Below are positions 9,932 through 18,848 of a DNA stretch of 64,000 nucleotides, piece after piece. The notes below the pieces were generated by a model. It was not told where the DNA came from. It worked only from the letters and a program-made list of their open reading frames with translations, and did not search any database. Source of the stretch: Rhizobium sp. EC-SD404 (GTDB lineage: Bacteria > Pseudomonadota > Alphaproteobacteria > Rhizobiales > Rhizobiaceae); NCBI RefSeq assembly GCF_902498825.1, contig NZ_LR701459.1, positions 2,028,414 through 2,092,413 on the forward strand, given 5' to 3'. How positions within the stretch are numbered: position 1 is the first letter of the stretch; every line of letters starts with the position of its first letter. The translations under genes and the position numbers were made by a program.

Positions 9932-11167
9932 TCATCCCCGCCGCGTCAGCACGATGAAATCGGTGCCTTTGCCGGTTTCCGTGCCGAGGCCGTTGTCGGA
10001 GATGGCCAGCGACGAGCCGACCGTCAGTTCTCGTGACAGGCGCTCGGCAACAGACGGCGTCAGCTGCAGTCGGTCGAGCGTCGATGCCAGATCGACCTGA
10101 GTGGCAGTCAGCGCCGTCTCGGGATCCAGTGCGGTCAATCCGGCGACGGATGGGGCAGGCCGATCGGTCAGGGTCAATCCGGACCATGTCGCCCTGCCGG
10201 CTGTGATCGCCGACACCGTGGCCAGATGCGCCCCCAGCGGGCGCTCCGGCGCTTTCAGATGCACGGGCATGTCGAAGATCGGCGTGAAGTCGCGCCGCGC
10301 GTAAAGATGCCCGGCTGGCACGTCGCCCTTTCCCGCCGCCTCGTACAAGCCGTCGATATCGGCCTTGGACAGAGAGCCGGAGGGCGTCAGTCCCGCTTCT
10401 CTCTGGAACCGGCGCAGTGCGTCGGTGGTTCTCGGACCTGCAAACCCATCGGCCGCGCCGGCATCGAAACCGAGCGTGTTGAGCAGTTGCTGCGCGTCGC
10501 GAGTGAGTTCGCGGTGAGTGCGGCGGGTGAGGAAGAGCCGCAGCGGCGATCGTGGCTCGACCGATCCCGCATCATTGGCCGTTGCATTCATCTGACCCGC
10601 AGACGCCACTTCCACCCCGTCGGCGTGTGGATCAAGCGTATCCAGCCGCAGTTCCAGATTGCCGGCCATCAGCCGGTCGTAGGGCGAGAGCGCGTCCGGC
10701 AAAGTGCGATGCCGAATGGATTGCGGGCTGATGCTTTCGCGCGTGATGATCACATGGGCCTGCAACTGCGTCATGGCGAAGAGGTCGCGCGCAAAGCCAT
10801 CCGGCATGCGCACGCATCCGTGCGATGCGGGATACCCGGGGACATGGTTGGATGCATGAAGCGCGATGCCTGACCAGGTGAGCCGCTGCATATGCGGCAT
10901 CGGCGCATTCGAATAGATGTTCGAACGGTGGAAGGTTCGTTTGTCGAGGATCGAGAAGATGCCCGTTGGCGTCGCATGCCCGGCCTTGCCGCTGGAGATC
11001 GGCGAGGACGCGATCTCGTCGACACCGGAAAAGACGACGAGGCGCTGCGTATCGAGCGACACACAGATCGTCAGCGGTTGCCTGCTTCCTGAAGCAGCGG
11101 CTTTGCGAATGCCGCCGGGCGCTAAAAGCGCGACGGACAGAAGGCCCAGAAAAGATCGTCGATCCAT
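9932..11167 (-). CDS. L,D-transpeptidase with peptidoglycan-binding domain
   Basis: This is a YkuD-family L,D-transpeptidase, an exported enzyme that makes 3-3 cross-links in peptidoglycan or attaches proteins to it. The N-terminus MDRRSFLGLLSVALLAPGG looks like an RR-containing (Tat-like) signal peptide. The catalytic motif is HASNHVPGYPASHGCVRM near residues 103-120, with the His and the nucleophile Cys both present. A peptidoglycan-binding helical repeat follows at about 215-275 (FDAGAADGFAGPRTTDALRRF). The C-terminal 120 residues are uncharacterised. The catalytic domain precedes the binding domain. The protein is about 411 residues. It is transcribed on the same strand as dinB, 107 bp downstream of that gene. 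Confidence 0.92.
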   Translation of the reverse strand: MDRRSFLGLLSVALLAPGGIRKAAASGSRQPLTICVSLDTQRLVVFSGVDEIASSPISSGKAGHATPTGIFSILDKRTFHRSNIYSNAPMPHMQRLTWSGIALHASNHVPGYPASHGCVRMPDGFARDLFAMTQLQAHVIITRESISPQSIRHRTLPDALSPYDRLMAGNLELRLDTLDPHADGVEVASAGQMNATANDAGSVEPRSPLRLFLTRRTHRELTRDAQQLLNTLGFDAGAADGFAGPRTTDALRRFQREAGLTPSGSLSKADIDGLYEAAGKGDVPAGHLYARRDFTPIFDMPVHLKAPERPLGAHLATVSAITAGRATWSGLTLTDRPAPSVAGLTALDPETALTATQVDLASTLDRLQLTPSVAERLSRELTVGSSLAISDNGLGTETGKGTDFIVLTRRG

Positions 11168-11274
11168 GATTTCATACTCGATACAGACAAGGGATCGTCC
11201 TCAGTCTGCCCGAGATAGATTTCAGGAGTCTTGCGATTGCCGCGCAGTGTCTGCCTTGGGAAACTCAGCGCGCC

Positions 11275-12576
11275 TTAAGCGTCGTCCCGCTCTGGACGGC
11301 CGCGATTGCCCCGGCCGAACGTGTATCCGGTTTCGACGCTCGACCGCCCGAATTTGGCCCGCACGCTGTCCATCGCGCTTTCGGCAATGGCCCGGCGGCC
11401 TGCCAGCGGATCGACGAGATCCGGCATGTCGGCACGGGCAAGATCGGTGAGATCGGAGACGCCGATGCCCAGGAGCCGGAATTTCGTTCCGTCCATTTCA
11501 CGTTCGAGCAGAGACAGGCCGGTGCGAAAGATTCGGTCGGCATAGCGCGTCGGGTCGTCCAGACGCCGGTTGCGGGTGCGGATGCGAAAATCCGCCGTCT
11601 TCAACTTCAGCACCACGGTCTGCCCGGCGATGCCCGATGCCTTCAATCGATGTGCCACCGTCTCGGAAAGAGCGCGAAGAACAGGCACGAGATCGTCGGG
11701 ACGGCCAAGGTCGCTGTTGAAGGTCGTTTCGGCCGAAACGCTCTTGGCGGCCTCGCGAGGTTCGACGACCCGCTCGTCGCGCCCGCGTGAAAGGCGGTAA
11801 AGCCGCTGGCCCATGGAGCCGTAGCGCGCCATGAGAGCGCCTTCCTCCATGCGCTGCAACTGGCCGATCGAGCGGATGCCGTCGGCGGCGAGCTTGTCCG
11901 CGAAGGCCTTGCCCACGCCCCAGACCATCGTCACGGGCTTGTCGGCCAGAAACTCGAGCGCATCGGCTTCGCCGATGACCGCAAAGCCCCGTGGTTTGTC
12001 GAGATCGGAGGCGACCTTCGCGAGAAACTTGCAGTAGGAAAGCCCGACCGAGACGGTGATGCCGATCTCGTTCTGGACGCGCGTCGCAAAGCGCGCCAGC
12101 GTTCGGGCAGGGCTGTCCCGGTGCAGTTTCTCCGTTCCCGTGAGATCAAGAAACGCTTCGTCGATGGAGATCGGCTGTACCAGCGGGGTCAGCGATTCCA
12201 TCATCCGCCGCACTTCACGGCCGACAGCAACGTATTTCTCCATGTTCGGCTTGATGACGACCGCCTCGGGACAGGCCTCGAGCGCCTTGAACATCGGCAT
12301 GGCCGAGCGGACGCCGGAGATGCGGGCGATGTAGCAGGCCGTGGAAACGACGCCCCGCTTGCCGCCGCCGATGATCACCGGCTTGTCGGCAAGCTCGGGG
12401 TTGTCGCGTTTTTCCACGGCGGCATAGAATGCGTCGCAGTCGATATGGGCGATCGACAGCCGATCGAGTTCGGGATGGCGCACGAGTCGCGGGCTGCCGC
12501 ATGCATGGCAAAAGCGGCCGCTGGAGACGGCCGGCCGCAGACAATCCCGGCAGAAGCTCAAGACGGCGTCACCCAT
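11275..12576 (-). CDS. dinB: DNA polymerase IV (Y family)
   Basis: This is a translesion DNA polymerase of the DinB/Pol IV type. It has the metal-binding motif [16 protein letters not shown] (about residues 45-60), the steric and fingers region [15 protein letters not shown], and the second catalytic motif SIDEAFLDL (about 138). The little-finger domain is at the C-terminus. Before the polymerase core is a short cysteine pair array, FCRDCL and FCHACGS (residues 8-27), resembling a zinc ribbon. I chose the ATG at 12576 because the protein then opens just before this ribbon and AGAGGAAG lies upstream; a GTG at 12621 would add 15 residues. No SOS box is obvious. Confidence 0.94.
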   Translation of the reverse strand: MGDAVLSFCRDCLRPAVSSGRFCHACGSPRLVRHPELDRLSIAHIDCDAFYAAVEKRDNPELADKPVIIGGGKRGVVSTACYIARISGVRSAMPMFKALEACPEAVVIKPNMEKYVAVGREVRRMMESLTPLVQPISIDEAFLDLTGTEKLHRDSPARTLARFATRVQNEIGITVSVGLSYCKFLAKVASDLDKPRGFAVIGEADALEFLADKPVTMVWGVGKAFADKLAADGIRSIGQLQRMEEGALMARYGSMGQRLYRLSRGRDERVVEPREAAKSVSAETTFNSDLGRPDDLVPVLRALSETVAHRLKASGIAGQTVVLKLKTADFRIRTRNRRLDDPTRYADRIFRTGLSLLEREMDGTKFRLLGIGVSDLTDLARADMPDLVDPLAGRRAIAESAMDSVRAKFGRSSVETGYTFGRGNRGRPERDDA

Positions 12577-12673
12577 GGCGCGAGATTGTCTTCCTCTGGA
12601 ACATAAGTTGAACACCCGCACGATAAGCGCTAGCGTTCAGATGCTCAAGACGTCGGAAGATCGAGTCGGAGCC

Positions 12674-13330
12674 TCAGTTGTCTAGAAATGCGAGGATCAG
12701 ATCACGCGCCTCGTTCCAATCCTCGGCCTTCGCGACTTTCTCGCCCGGATGCGGCGCGAGGGCGCGAAACGTGTCGTTGGCCATGAGGTTGATCAGAAGA
12801 GCGTTCGGCAGCCGTTCGCGCACGGAGTGGAGATTGTGGAAGATGTCGTCGATGAAAACGACCTTGGTGTCGCGCTCGCCGTGAATGAGGTGAAGTACCG
12901 TGCCTTTCTCGTCTTCGGTCGCAATCAGCGGGTAGGGCATGTCGTGCGCGTCGAGAAGCGCGCGCCGAACGGCGAAGTGGCGTGGAGGCATCGCCGTGAG
13001 GAAAACGATGTCGGCGTGATGCTTCAAGGCAGCGAGGGTTTCGGCGGCGCTGGAAACCGGAGTTTGCCAATCATGCTGCTCGACGAAGAACGCCTCGATG
13101 CTGGCCGAGATGTCCCGATCCGAAACAGGCGTGCCGTCGTCGCGCCGAAAGACATTGCCATGAAGTCGAAACGACGAGGGCCGAAGCTCAAGACCTCGAT
13201 TGTCGAGATAGGCGATGAACGGCGTAACGAATTCGAGCACGACCTCGTCGACATCGCAGACGATGAGAGGGCGACTGGACCGCGCCACCCAATCGAACTG
13301 AGCGAGATCTTCGGGAAGGACAGCTGGCAT
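12674..13330 (-). CDS. HAD-like hydrolase family protein, function unknown
   Basis: The 218-residue protein has the layout of a haloacid dehalogenase-fold phosphatase. Motif I is in IVCDVDEVVLEF (about residue 24), where the second Asp of DxD is kept. A motif II-like threonine is in IVFLTAMPP, and an acidic motif IV in VVFIDDIFHNL (about 153). The substrate is unknown. It is separated by 3 bp from the upstream DUF3572 gene on the same strand, so the two are probably cotranscribed and translationally linked. Similar proteins are widespread in Hyphomicrobiales without a defined role. Confidence 0.85.
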   Translation of the reverse strand: MPAVLPEDLAQFDWVARSSRPLIVCDVDEVVLEFVTPFIAYLDNRGLELRPSSFRLHGNVFRRDDGTPVSDRDISASIEAFFVEQHDWQTPVSSAAETLAALKHHADIVFLTAMPPRHFAVRRALLDAHDMPYPLIATEDEKGTVLHLIHGERDTKVVFIDDIFHNLHSVRERLPNALLINLMANDTFRALAPHPGEKVAKAEDWNEARDLILAFLDN

Positions 13331-13333
13331 CGG

Positions 13334-13645
13334 TCAGAAGCTGTTGGTGTAGAGGCCAGGCGGGCCGGACAACGCGCGGTGGGCGCGCGCAACGCGCTCG
13401 GGCTTTTCGCCGGTTGCCGCGCAGAAATCCATCAGGGTCCGCTCGTGGTCCATCAGGAAGTCGATGAGCGCGAGGTGAAAACCGGGCTCGCCGGCGGACT
13501 GGCGCAGGGTCGAAACGCTCATTCCGGTCAGCGACAGAAAGCGACCGAGAAGCTCCGGTTCGTTCGCCAGCCAGCCAAGTATAGAAATCGCGATCGTCTC
13601 GGCCTCGGTCCCATCTTTTATGGGTTGTGTTGCATTTGATGCCAA
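13334..13645 (-). CDS. DUF3572 family protein
   Basis: This protein of about 103 residues belongs to DUF3572, a small cytoplasmic alphaproteobacterial family. The core runs AETIAISILGWLANEPELL through SLTGMSVSTLRQSAGEPG and ends AHRALSGPPGLYTNSF. No ATG or GTG fits; I place the start at a TTG (13643-13645), which is preceded by GAGGAAAAG at a usable distance. The function is unknown. It is divergent from divK across 108 bp and lies 3 bp before the HAD-like gene, so all of its promoter elements must sit in the short divK-DUF3572 gap. Confidence 0.8.
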   Translation of the reverse strand: MASNATQPIKDGTEAETIAISILGWLANEPELLGRFLSLTGMSVSTLRQSAGEPGFHLALIDFLMDHERTLMDFCAATGEKPERVARAHRALSGPPGLYTNSF

Positions 13646-13753
13646 GAGTTTGCTTTTCCTCAACCAGATGCCGATACGGTAAAACAGTGAAGGGAGCGGC
13701 TTCCGCCGGCGACGAGACGTCAGAGCCGAAGTGAACCGCTGATGGGAGTATCT

Positions 13754-14125
13754 ATGCCCAAGACCGTTTTGATTGTCGAGGACAACGAGCTGAACATGAA
13801 GCTGTTCCGCGACTTGATCGAGGCGTCCGGCTACGAGACCATCCAGACCCGCAACGGAACGGAGGCAGTAGATCTCGCCCGCGCCCACCGACCCGATCTG
13901 ATCCTCATGGACATCCAGCTCCCGGAAGTTTCTGGCCTCGACGTCACCAAGTGGCTGAAGGCCGACGACGAGCTTCACATGATCCCGGTGATCGCCGTCA
14001 CGGCCTTTGCCATGAAGGGAGACGAGGAACGCATCCGCCAAGGCGGCTGCGAGGCCTATATTTCGAAGCCGATTTCCGTGCCGCGGTTTCTTGAAACCAT
14101 AAAGACCTATCTGGGTGAGGCATGA
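13754..14125 (+). CDS. divK: single-domain response regulator DivK
   Basis: DivK is the single-domain response regulator that, in Alphaproteobacteria, links the kinases PleC and DivJ to the DivL-CckA-CtrA cell-cycle pathway. The 123-residue protein is just a receiver domain: acidic pocket VEDN at 8-11, phospho-acceptor Asp53 in [13 protein letters not shown], switch Thr in [12 protein letters not shown], and the conserved Lys in [13 protein letters not shown] precedes the chosen ATG by 6 bases; an ATG at 13742 is possible but overlaps that site. The stop overlaps the pleD start (ATGA), the classic divK-pleD operon. Confidence 0.96.
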   Translation: MPKTVLIVEDNELNMKLFRDLIEASGYETIQTRNGTEAVDLARAHRPDLILMDIQLPEVSGLDVTKWLKADDELHMIPVIAVTAFAMKGDEERIRQGGCEAYISKPISVPRFLETIKTYLGEA

Positions 14126-15489
14126 CCGCGCGTATCCTCGTCGTTGACGATGTTCCGGCCAACATCAAGCTGCTCGAAGCCCGGCTGCTTGCCGACTATT
14201 TCGAAGTTCTGACGGCCGTGGACGGACCGACCGCGCTGCAGGTCTGTGCGGCGACGCAGGTCGATCTCATCCTGCTCGACATCATGATGCCCGGCATGGA
14301 CGGGTTCGAGGTCTGTGAGCGGCTGAAGGCCAATCCGCGCACCGCGCACATTCCTGTCGTGATGGTGACCGCTCTCGATCAATCGGAAGACCGGGTGAGG
14401 GGACTGCGCGCAGGCGCCGACGAATTTCTGACCAAACCGGTCAACGACATCCAGCTCATGACGCGGGTGCGAAGCCTCCTGCGGTTAAAGGCGCTCGGCG
14501 ACGAGTTGCGCATGCGCGCCGAAACCGCCGAGCTCATCGGCACCCAGGATCTGATCAACGGCATCGACGGCATGGACAAGGCACATGTCCTCCTCGTCGA
14601 TGAGCGCGTCAGCGCCCAGGAACGCGTCACCCGTATGCTGGCGTCGATCGCCGAGGTCGTGTGCATGTCCGATCCGCAGGCGGCGCTGTTCGAAGCAGCG
14701 GAACGGCCATACGATCTTGCCATCATCAGCGACAATTTCACCAACTATGATCCGCTGCGGCTTTGCTCGCAGCTTCGCTCGGTGGAGCGCACACGCTTCC
14801 TGCCGGTGATGCTCATGGCGGAGGCGGCATCGCATGCGCTGGTCACGCGGGCACTGGAACTCGGCGTGAACGACTACATCCAGCGCCCGATCGATCCGCA
14901 TGAGCTTCTGGCGCGCGCCAACACCCAGATCAAGCGCAAGCGCTACAACGATCACCTGCGCAGCAGCGTGCGCGCGACCATCGAACTGGCGGTTACCGAC
15001 GCGCTGACGGGGCTCTACAATCGGCGCTACCTCGACACGCATATGCCGGTGCTCGTGGAGCGCTCAAGCCGGCGCGAGCGGCCCCTGTCGGTCTGCATGA
15101 TTGATCTCGACCGCTTCAAGTCGGTCAATGACACCTTCGGTCACCAGGCTGGTGACGATGTGCTGCGAGAGCTGTCACGGCGCATCAAACAGGCCGTGCG
15201 CGGCGCCGACCTTGCCTGCCGCTACGGCGGCGAGGAATTCGTGGTCGTAATGCCGGACACGGACGGCGCGCTGGCCGCTGCCGTTGCAGAACGTCTGCGG
15301 GTCAGCATCGAGGCCGTGCCGTTTCGCGTGAGCGCCAGGGCCGAGCCTCTCTCCGTCACCGCGTCTCTCGGCATCGCCACGCTGAAAGAAGGCGAGGCGA
15401 CAGCACAAAGCGTCTTTCAGCGTGCCGATGAGGCGCTCTATGCCGCCAAGCGCAGTGGCAGGAACAAGGTCGTCGCCGACGCGGCTTGA
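14122..15489 (+). CDS. pleD: diguanylate cyclase response regulator PleD
   Basis: PleD makes cyclic di-GMP when its receiver is phosphorylated and, in Caulobacter, drives the motile-to-sessile change. The 455-residue protein has a first receiver with Asp53 ([13 protein letters not shown]), a second receiver-like adaptor (about 150-280), and a C-terminal GGDEF domain with the active motif YGGEEF. The product-inhibition I-site RxxD is present as RGAD, five residues before GGEEF, so feedback control is likely. It overlaps divK by 4 bases and is surely cotranslated with it. No hydrolase domain is present. Confidence 0.96.
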   Translation: MTARILVVDDVPANIKLLEARLLADYFEVLTAVDGPTALQVCAATQVDLILLDIMMPGMDGFEVCERLKANPRTAHIPVVMVTALDQSEDRVRGLRAGADEFLTKPVNDIQLMTRVRSLLRLKALGDELRMRAETAELIGTQDLINGIDGMDKAHVLLVDERVSAQERVTRMLASIAEVVCMSDPQAALFEAAERPYDLAIISDNFTNYDPLRLCSQLRSVERTRFLPVMLMAEAASHALVTRALELGVNDYIQRPIDPHELLARANTQIKRKRYNDHLRSSVRATIELAVTDALTGLYNRRYLDTHMPVLVERSSRRERPLSVCMIDLDRFKSVNDTFGHQAGDDVLRELSRRIKQAVRGADLACRYGGEEFVVVMPDTDGALAAAVAERLRVSIEAVPFRVSARAEPLSVTASLGIATLKEGEATAQSVFQRADEALYAAKRSGRNKVVADAA

Positions 15490-15764
15490 GGCCGAAGGCT
15501 TCAGCTGGTCTCAAGATCGACCCTTTCCATTTCCGGAAAAAGTCAAAATTGGATTGTGCCAGACCCGCACGAAATCCCATCGACGTGTACAGGTTGCGCG
15601 GGCTGAGCCACTACACTTTCCCAGAACATGCCGGAGTCGCACTATACAGGGCTATTTTGGCGTTTTGCTGAGACTAAACCGTCCCAAATTAACCAAGCCC
15701 GCATGCGCTTTAGAAAATGCTTAACGGATGATTGATTTCCTTGGGTTTTTGCGCGAAGCTTTAA

Positions 15765-15912
15765 AGGTGAGGCGTTGGGACACTTCACCTACATAGCATA
15801 CCCCGTGATGTTCAGGTCCGCCGCATCTCCTGGGTCATGGGGTCGGTCGATCAGAGCGCTCGGTCAAACGTGGATCCTCGTACCACGTCGAGCGCCTGAT
15901 CGACCCCTTTTT
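15765..15912 (+). ncRNA. three-hairpin small RNA, candidate alphaproteobacterial ar9 (Smr9C-like) family
   Basis: Three consecutive hairpins end in an intrinsic terminator. Hairpin 1 pairs AGGTGA (15765-15770) with TCACCT (15785-15790). Hairpin 2 pairs CCCC-TGA-CAGG (15801-15816) with CCTG-TCA-GGGG (15829-15842). Hairpin 3 pairs GGTCGATCAG-GCGCTC (15845-15861) with GAGCGC-CTGATCGACC (15890-15905), encloses an inner ACGTGG/CCACGT helix, and is followed by TTTTT at 15908-15912. There is no matching open frame. From memory, the rhizobial trans-acting sRNA Smr9C lies between pleD and rpmG, is about 149 nt long and has three hairpins. Length, place and shape agree, but I could not compare sequences. 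Confidence 0.72.
15845..15912 (+). terminator. intrinsic terminator at the 3' end of the small RNA
   Basis: A 10-bp helix, one bulged A and a further 6-bp helix are followed by CC and five T residues at 15908-15912. The T-run lies only on the plus strand, so it terminates forward transcription from the small-RNA promoter or from pleD. Confidence 0.8.
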
Positions 15913-16048
15913 ACTGGCTTTTGGAGCCGACCTCCCAGCTATTCCCCAGCAACCGGCTCCCGCAACGACAAAACCCCGGACACGAAGTCCAGGGTTGCCA
16001 AATGCTCTTCCGACAATGTCCGCGCAGCGAACCGCGCGAAACGAAGAC

Positions 16049-16216
16049 TTACTTGATCTTCGTTTCCTTGAACTCGACGTGCTTGCGCGCAATCGGGTCG
16101 TACTTCGTCTTGTTCATCTTGTCGGTCATGGTGCGGCTGTTCTTCTTCGTGACGTAGAAGAAGCCGGTGTCTGCCGTCGAAAGCAGCTTGATCTTGATTG
16201 TGGTTGCCTTGGCCAT
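16049..16216 (-). CDS. rpmG: 50S ribosomal protein L33
   Basis: The 55-residue product begins [20 protein letters not shown] and continues [14 protein letters not shown], then [13 protein letters not shown] at the end. That is a full-length bacterial L33 of the large ribosomal subunit. The cysteines of zinc-binding L33 variants are absent, so this is the Cys-minus, zinc-independent form. The first codon ATG is at 16214-16216, and GGAATTCC-like sequence lies before it. The gene stands alone on the minus strand, convergent with the small RNA and 147 bp after the MFS gene, where its own promoter probably lies. Confidence 0.97.
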   Translation of the reverse strand: MAKATTIKIKLLSTADTGFFYVTKKNSRTMTDKMNKTKYDPIARKHVEFKETKIK

Positions 16217-16363
16217 GGGAATTCCTGCTCGTCAAAAACGACGCCGCGGACAGCCATCCGGCTCCACGGCGCGAGAAACTTGGGGCGATACCTACTGATT
16301 GTCCCGCCGATGTCAAGGCGGATTAGGCTCCAGGTCGCATGTCGCGGCCGTGTTCCAAGGCTT

Positions 16364-17530
16364 TCAGCCGCGTGTCGGCCCGAAAACCATGCGACCAAGC
16401 GTCAGGAGCACGTAAAGGCTGAAGAAGAATCCGAGGGCGATCGCGAATCCATCGGTCCCGAAGATGTCCATCGCGATTCCGATCGTCTGTGGGCCGATGA
16501 GGGCGCCCAGCGCATAACAGAGAATGAAGGCTGCGTTGGCGGCTGCGAGATCGGCCCCTTTGAGAGAGGCGCCGAGATGTGTCAGTCCAACGGTGTAGAG
16601 CCCGCAGACGACGCCGCCCCAAACGAACAGCACCGCAGCCATAAGCCACCAGCCCTCGACGATGAACGGCAATGCAGCAGAGCCCGCAAGCCCGACCAGC
16701 GCCAGCAGCGTCAGCAGCATGCGCCTGCTCCTCACCCGATCGGCAAAGAGGCCTATCGGGATTTGCAGCAACACGTTGCCGAGGCCGATCGCCGTCAGGA
16801 GAAGCGCCCCTTCCGATTCGCTGAAGCCTGTGCGCGCCGCATAGATCGGGAAGAGCGCCAGTCCGCCCGCTTCGACGGCGCCGAAGACGAAGACGGCAGC
16901 CGTTGCCGTTGGTACCAGGAATACATAGCGCAGGAAGCTGCGCCGAGGCTTCTCCTCGATCCGCGGCGCTTCGTTGCGCGCGAGAGCGATGGGAATGACG
17001 GCTGCGAGCACGATCGCCGCGCCGGCGGCAAAGGGCAGCACCCCTTGGCTGCCGATCATCGCGAAGATGAGCGGACCGGTCGCGAAGCCGAGAGCCAGCA
17101 CGGTGCCATAAACGCCGAGCACCAGCCCGCGCCGTTCCGGCGGCGCCGCGGCGTTGATCCAGAATTCCGACAGGATGAACACGATGGTGACGGCGCCGTG
17201 AAAGACCACGCGCAGCGGAAACCATGTCCAGAACGGCTCTGCGATGTAGAAGCACAGGCCGCTTGCTGCTGAAAGGCACAGCATCACGATCATGGTGCGC
17301 GCGACACCGAACCAGCGTGCGAGTTTCGGCGCGAGCGGCGCGGCCGCGATGGATGCGAGACCGGCGAAGGCCGTGTTGAAGCCGATCATCGATGAGGAGA
17401 TGCCACGCCTCTCCATGATGACGCTGAGCAGCGGCAGGCCGAGGCCAATGGCGACGCCCACGGCACCGATGGCCGCAAGCGCGGCGATCAACGAAGACCA
17501 CCGGATCGTGACACCGACCTCGGACCGCAT
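16364..17530 (-). CDS. MFS transporter
   Basis: This is a major facilitator superfamily protein of 388 residues with about 12 hydrophobic segments. A cytoplasmic loop motif between helices 2 and 3 reads APKLARWFGVARTMI, and FADRVRSRRMLL lies between helices 8 and 9. The substrate is not evident; it is of the general drug or small-molecule transporter type. I prefer the ATG at 17530, since GGAG stands 8 bases upstream; the ATG at 17545 lacks a site. It follows the NUDIX gene on the same strand and probably belongs to the same operon. Confidence 0.86.
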   Translation of the reverse strand: MRSEVGVTIRWSSLIAALAAIGAVGVAIGLGLPLLSVIMERRGISSSMIGFNTAFAGLASIAAAPLAPKLARWFGVARTMIVMLCLSAASGLCFYIAEPFWTWFPLRVVFHGAVTIVFILSEFWINAAAPPERRGLVLGVYGTVLALGFATGPLIFAMIGSQGVLPFAAGAAIVLAAVIPIALARNEAPRIEEKPRRSFLRYVFLVPTATAAVFVFGAVEAGGLALFPIYAARTGFSESEGALLLTAIGLGNVLLQIPIGLFADRVRSRRMLLTLLALVGLAGSAALPFIVEGWWLMAAVLFVWGGVVCGLYTVGLTHLGASLKGADLAAANAAFILCYALGALIGPQTIGIAMDIFGTDGFAIALGFFFSLYVLLTLGRMVFGPTRG

Positions 17531-17550
17531 GGCATTGCTCCGCATGGATT

Positions 17551-18294
17551 TCAGATGATGTCGCGCACGAAGGTGCCGTGCTTCACGTAGTAGAAGGGGA
17601 CCGGTTGTCCATAGGGCAGTTCCGTTTCGGAGCCGAGCACGTTCTGAAGATCGTCGATGATCGTGCGGGTGATGCGCGGCAACTGCATCTGGTCGACGTC
17701 GGCAAAGCCGATCCAGGTCAGGTCCTGCAGTTCCTCGCTGTCGGAAACGTCTTTCGGGTCGGCGCCGATCTCATCCAGAAAACAGGCAAAAAAGCGCGTG
17801 TCGAACCGCCGGCTCTGACGGGGTGGCGTGATCGCCCGCGCCACGTAGCGGAGCGCGGAGAGGTCCGGTGCAAGTCCGCGTTCGGAAAAGCCGGTCCAGT
17901 CGGAATGGAGCCCGACCTTGCCGTCGCCGGCGATGACGAGACCTGCCTCCTCAAACGTCTCGCGGATGGCGGCGACGGCGAGCGCCTGCGCCCGCGCCGT
18001 GGTCATCGTGCGATCGGTCCGCGCCATGAGGCGTTGGATCACGGGCTCTTTGAGGGGCTTTGCGACGCCGACGCGAGAGTCGGCCCGATCGCGACGCCCT
18101 CCGGGAAACACGTAGAAATTCGGCATGAACGTATGGGCGCGAGCACGCTTGCCGACGAGGAATCGAATGTCAGGCCCGGCACGGTCGAGGAGGATGATCG
18201 AAGCGGCATCCTTCGGCCTCAGCAGGGGATGCTCGTTCGAGGTGATATAGCGTGTGCCAACTCGGGGCGCCTGGTCGCGCGCCATGCCAGTCAT
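17551..18294 (-). CDS. NUDIX hydrolase
   Basis: The 247-residue protein carries a NUDIX box core, AAIRETFEEAGLVIAG (about residues 110-125). It is preceded by YVFPGGRRDRAD, typical of enzymes that cleave nucleoside diphosphates linked to another moiety. The first Gly of the box is not in the standard place because the segment before REXXEE is longer (a KPLKEPVIQRLMART stretch). That is common in the large, poorly characterised NUDIX proteins of this lineage, some annotated as CoA pyrophosphatase-like. The substrate cannot be read from sequence. It lies between the DUF983 and MFS genes, all transcribed leftward. Confidence 0.86.
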   Translation of the reverse strand: MTGMARDQAPRVGTRYITSNEHPLLRPKDAASIILLDRAGPDIRFLVGKRARAHTFMPNFYVFPGGRRDRADSRVGVAKPLKEPVIQRLMARTDRTMTTARAQALAVAAIRETFEEAGLVIAGDGKVGLHSDWTGFSERGLAPDLSALRYVARAITPPRQSRRFDTRFFACFLDEIGADPKDVSDSEELQDLTWIGFADVDQMQLPRITRTIIDDLQNVLGSETELPYGQPVPFYYVKHGTFVRDII

Positions 18295-18300
18295 GTTCCG

Positions 18301-18750
18301 TCAGGTCCGGCTCTCATCGGGCACCTCGTCCAGCGGATCGTCCTCGCCGCCGAAGCCATGCATACGCAAGGCCCATTGCAGACCGATGACGCCACCTTTC
18401 AGCGGCTGCATGCTCGCCACCGTCAGGATCAGTGTCACCGGGATCCAGAACGCAAGCGCCTGCCACGACGTCCAGTCAACGACGCGTTCCCCGAACATGT
18501 AGCCGGCAACCACAACGTGGCCGACGATGAAGATAGCGAGATAGGGCGGCAGGTCGTCGGAGCGGTGGTGATGCATCGCTTCGCCGCACGAAGCGCAGTG
18601 ATCGACAGGCTTCAGGAACGCGCGGAACAGCTTTCCTTCGCCGCAGGCCGGACAGCGGGACTTCAAGCCACGCATGATCGACCCTCCAAGCGCGCGAGGA
18701 GCACCATCATGCCGGTCGTCTGCCGCGTGCGATTGTCCGAAAGTCTGCAT
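18301..18750 (-). CDS. DUF983 family membrane protein
   Basis: DUF983 proteins are small membrane proteins with a zinc-finger-like N-terminus. Here the Cys pairs are SRCPACGEGKLF and DHCASCGEAMHHHRSDD, followed by two membrane helices (AIFIVGHVVVAGYMF and AFWIPVTLILTVASM) and an acidic tail. From the ATG at 18750 the product is 149 residues; an upstream ATG at 18792 would add 14 residues but has no ribosome site. The function is unknown. The gene stop lies 6 bp before the NUDIX start, and it follows rnr on the same strand. Confidence 0.88.
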   Translation of the reverse strand: MQTFGQSHAADDRHDGAPRALGGSIMRGLKSRCPACGEGKLFRAFLKPVDHCASCGEAMHHHRSDDLPPYLAIFIVGHVVVAGYMFGERVVDWTSWQALAFWIPVTLILTVASMQPLKGGVIGLQWALRMHGFGGEDDPLDEVPDESRT

Positions 18751-18848
18751 GATCGACGGTCTCTGTTCTGAACCCGGGCGCTGATGGACCATATAGGCGC
18801 GAACGGTGCCGATGTCGCCCCTCTCAGCTTTTTCGGCGCGCTATTGTC

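Larger units (their letters stand above)
15490..16048. other. 559-bp intergenic region between pleD and rpmG
   Basis: No protein-coding gene is supported here. The left part (15490-15764) is relatively AT-rich, with TTAACCA at about 15690 and a CTTGGGTTTTTG stretch that could be promoter sequence. The right part (15765-15912) folds into three hairpins ending in a T-run and is annotated separately as a small RNA. Bases 15913-16048 form the downstream region of the convergent rpmG gene. Confidence 0.7.
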
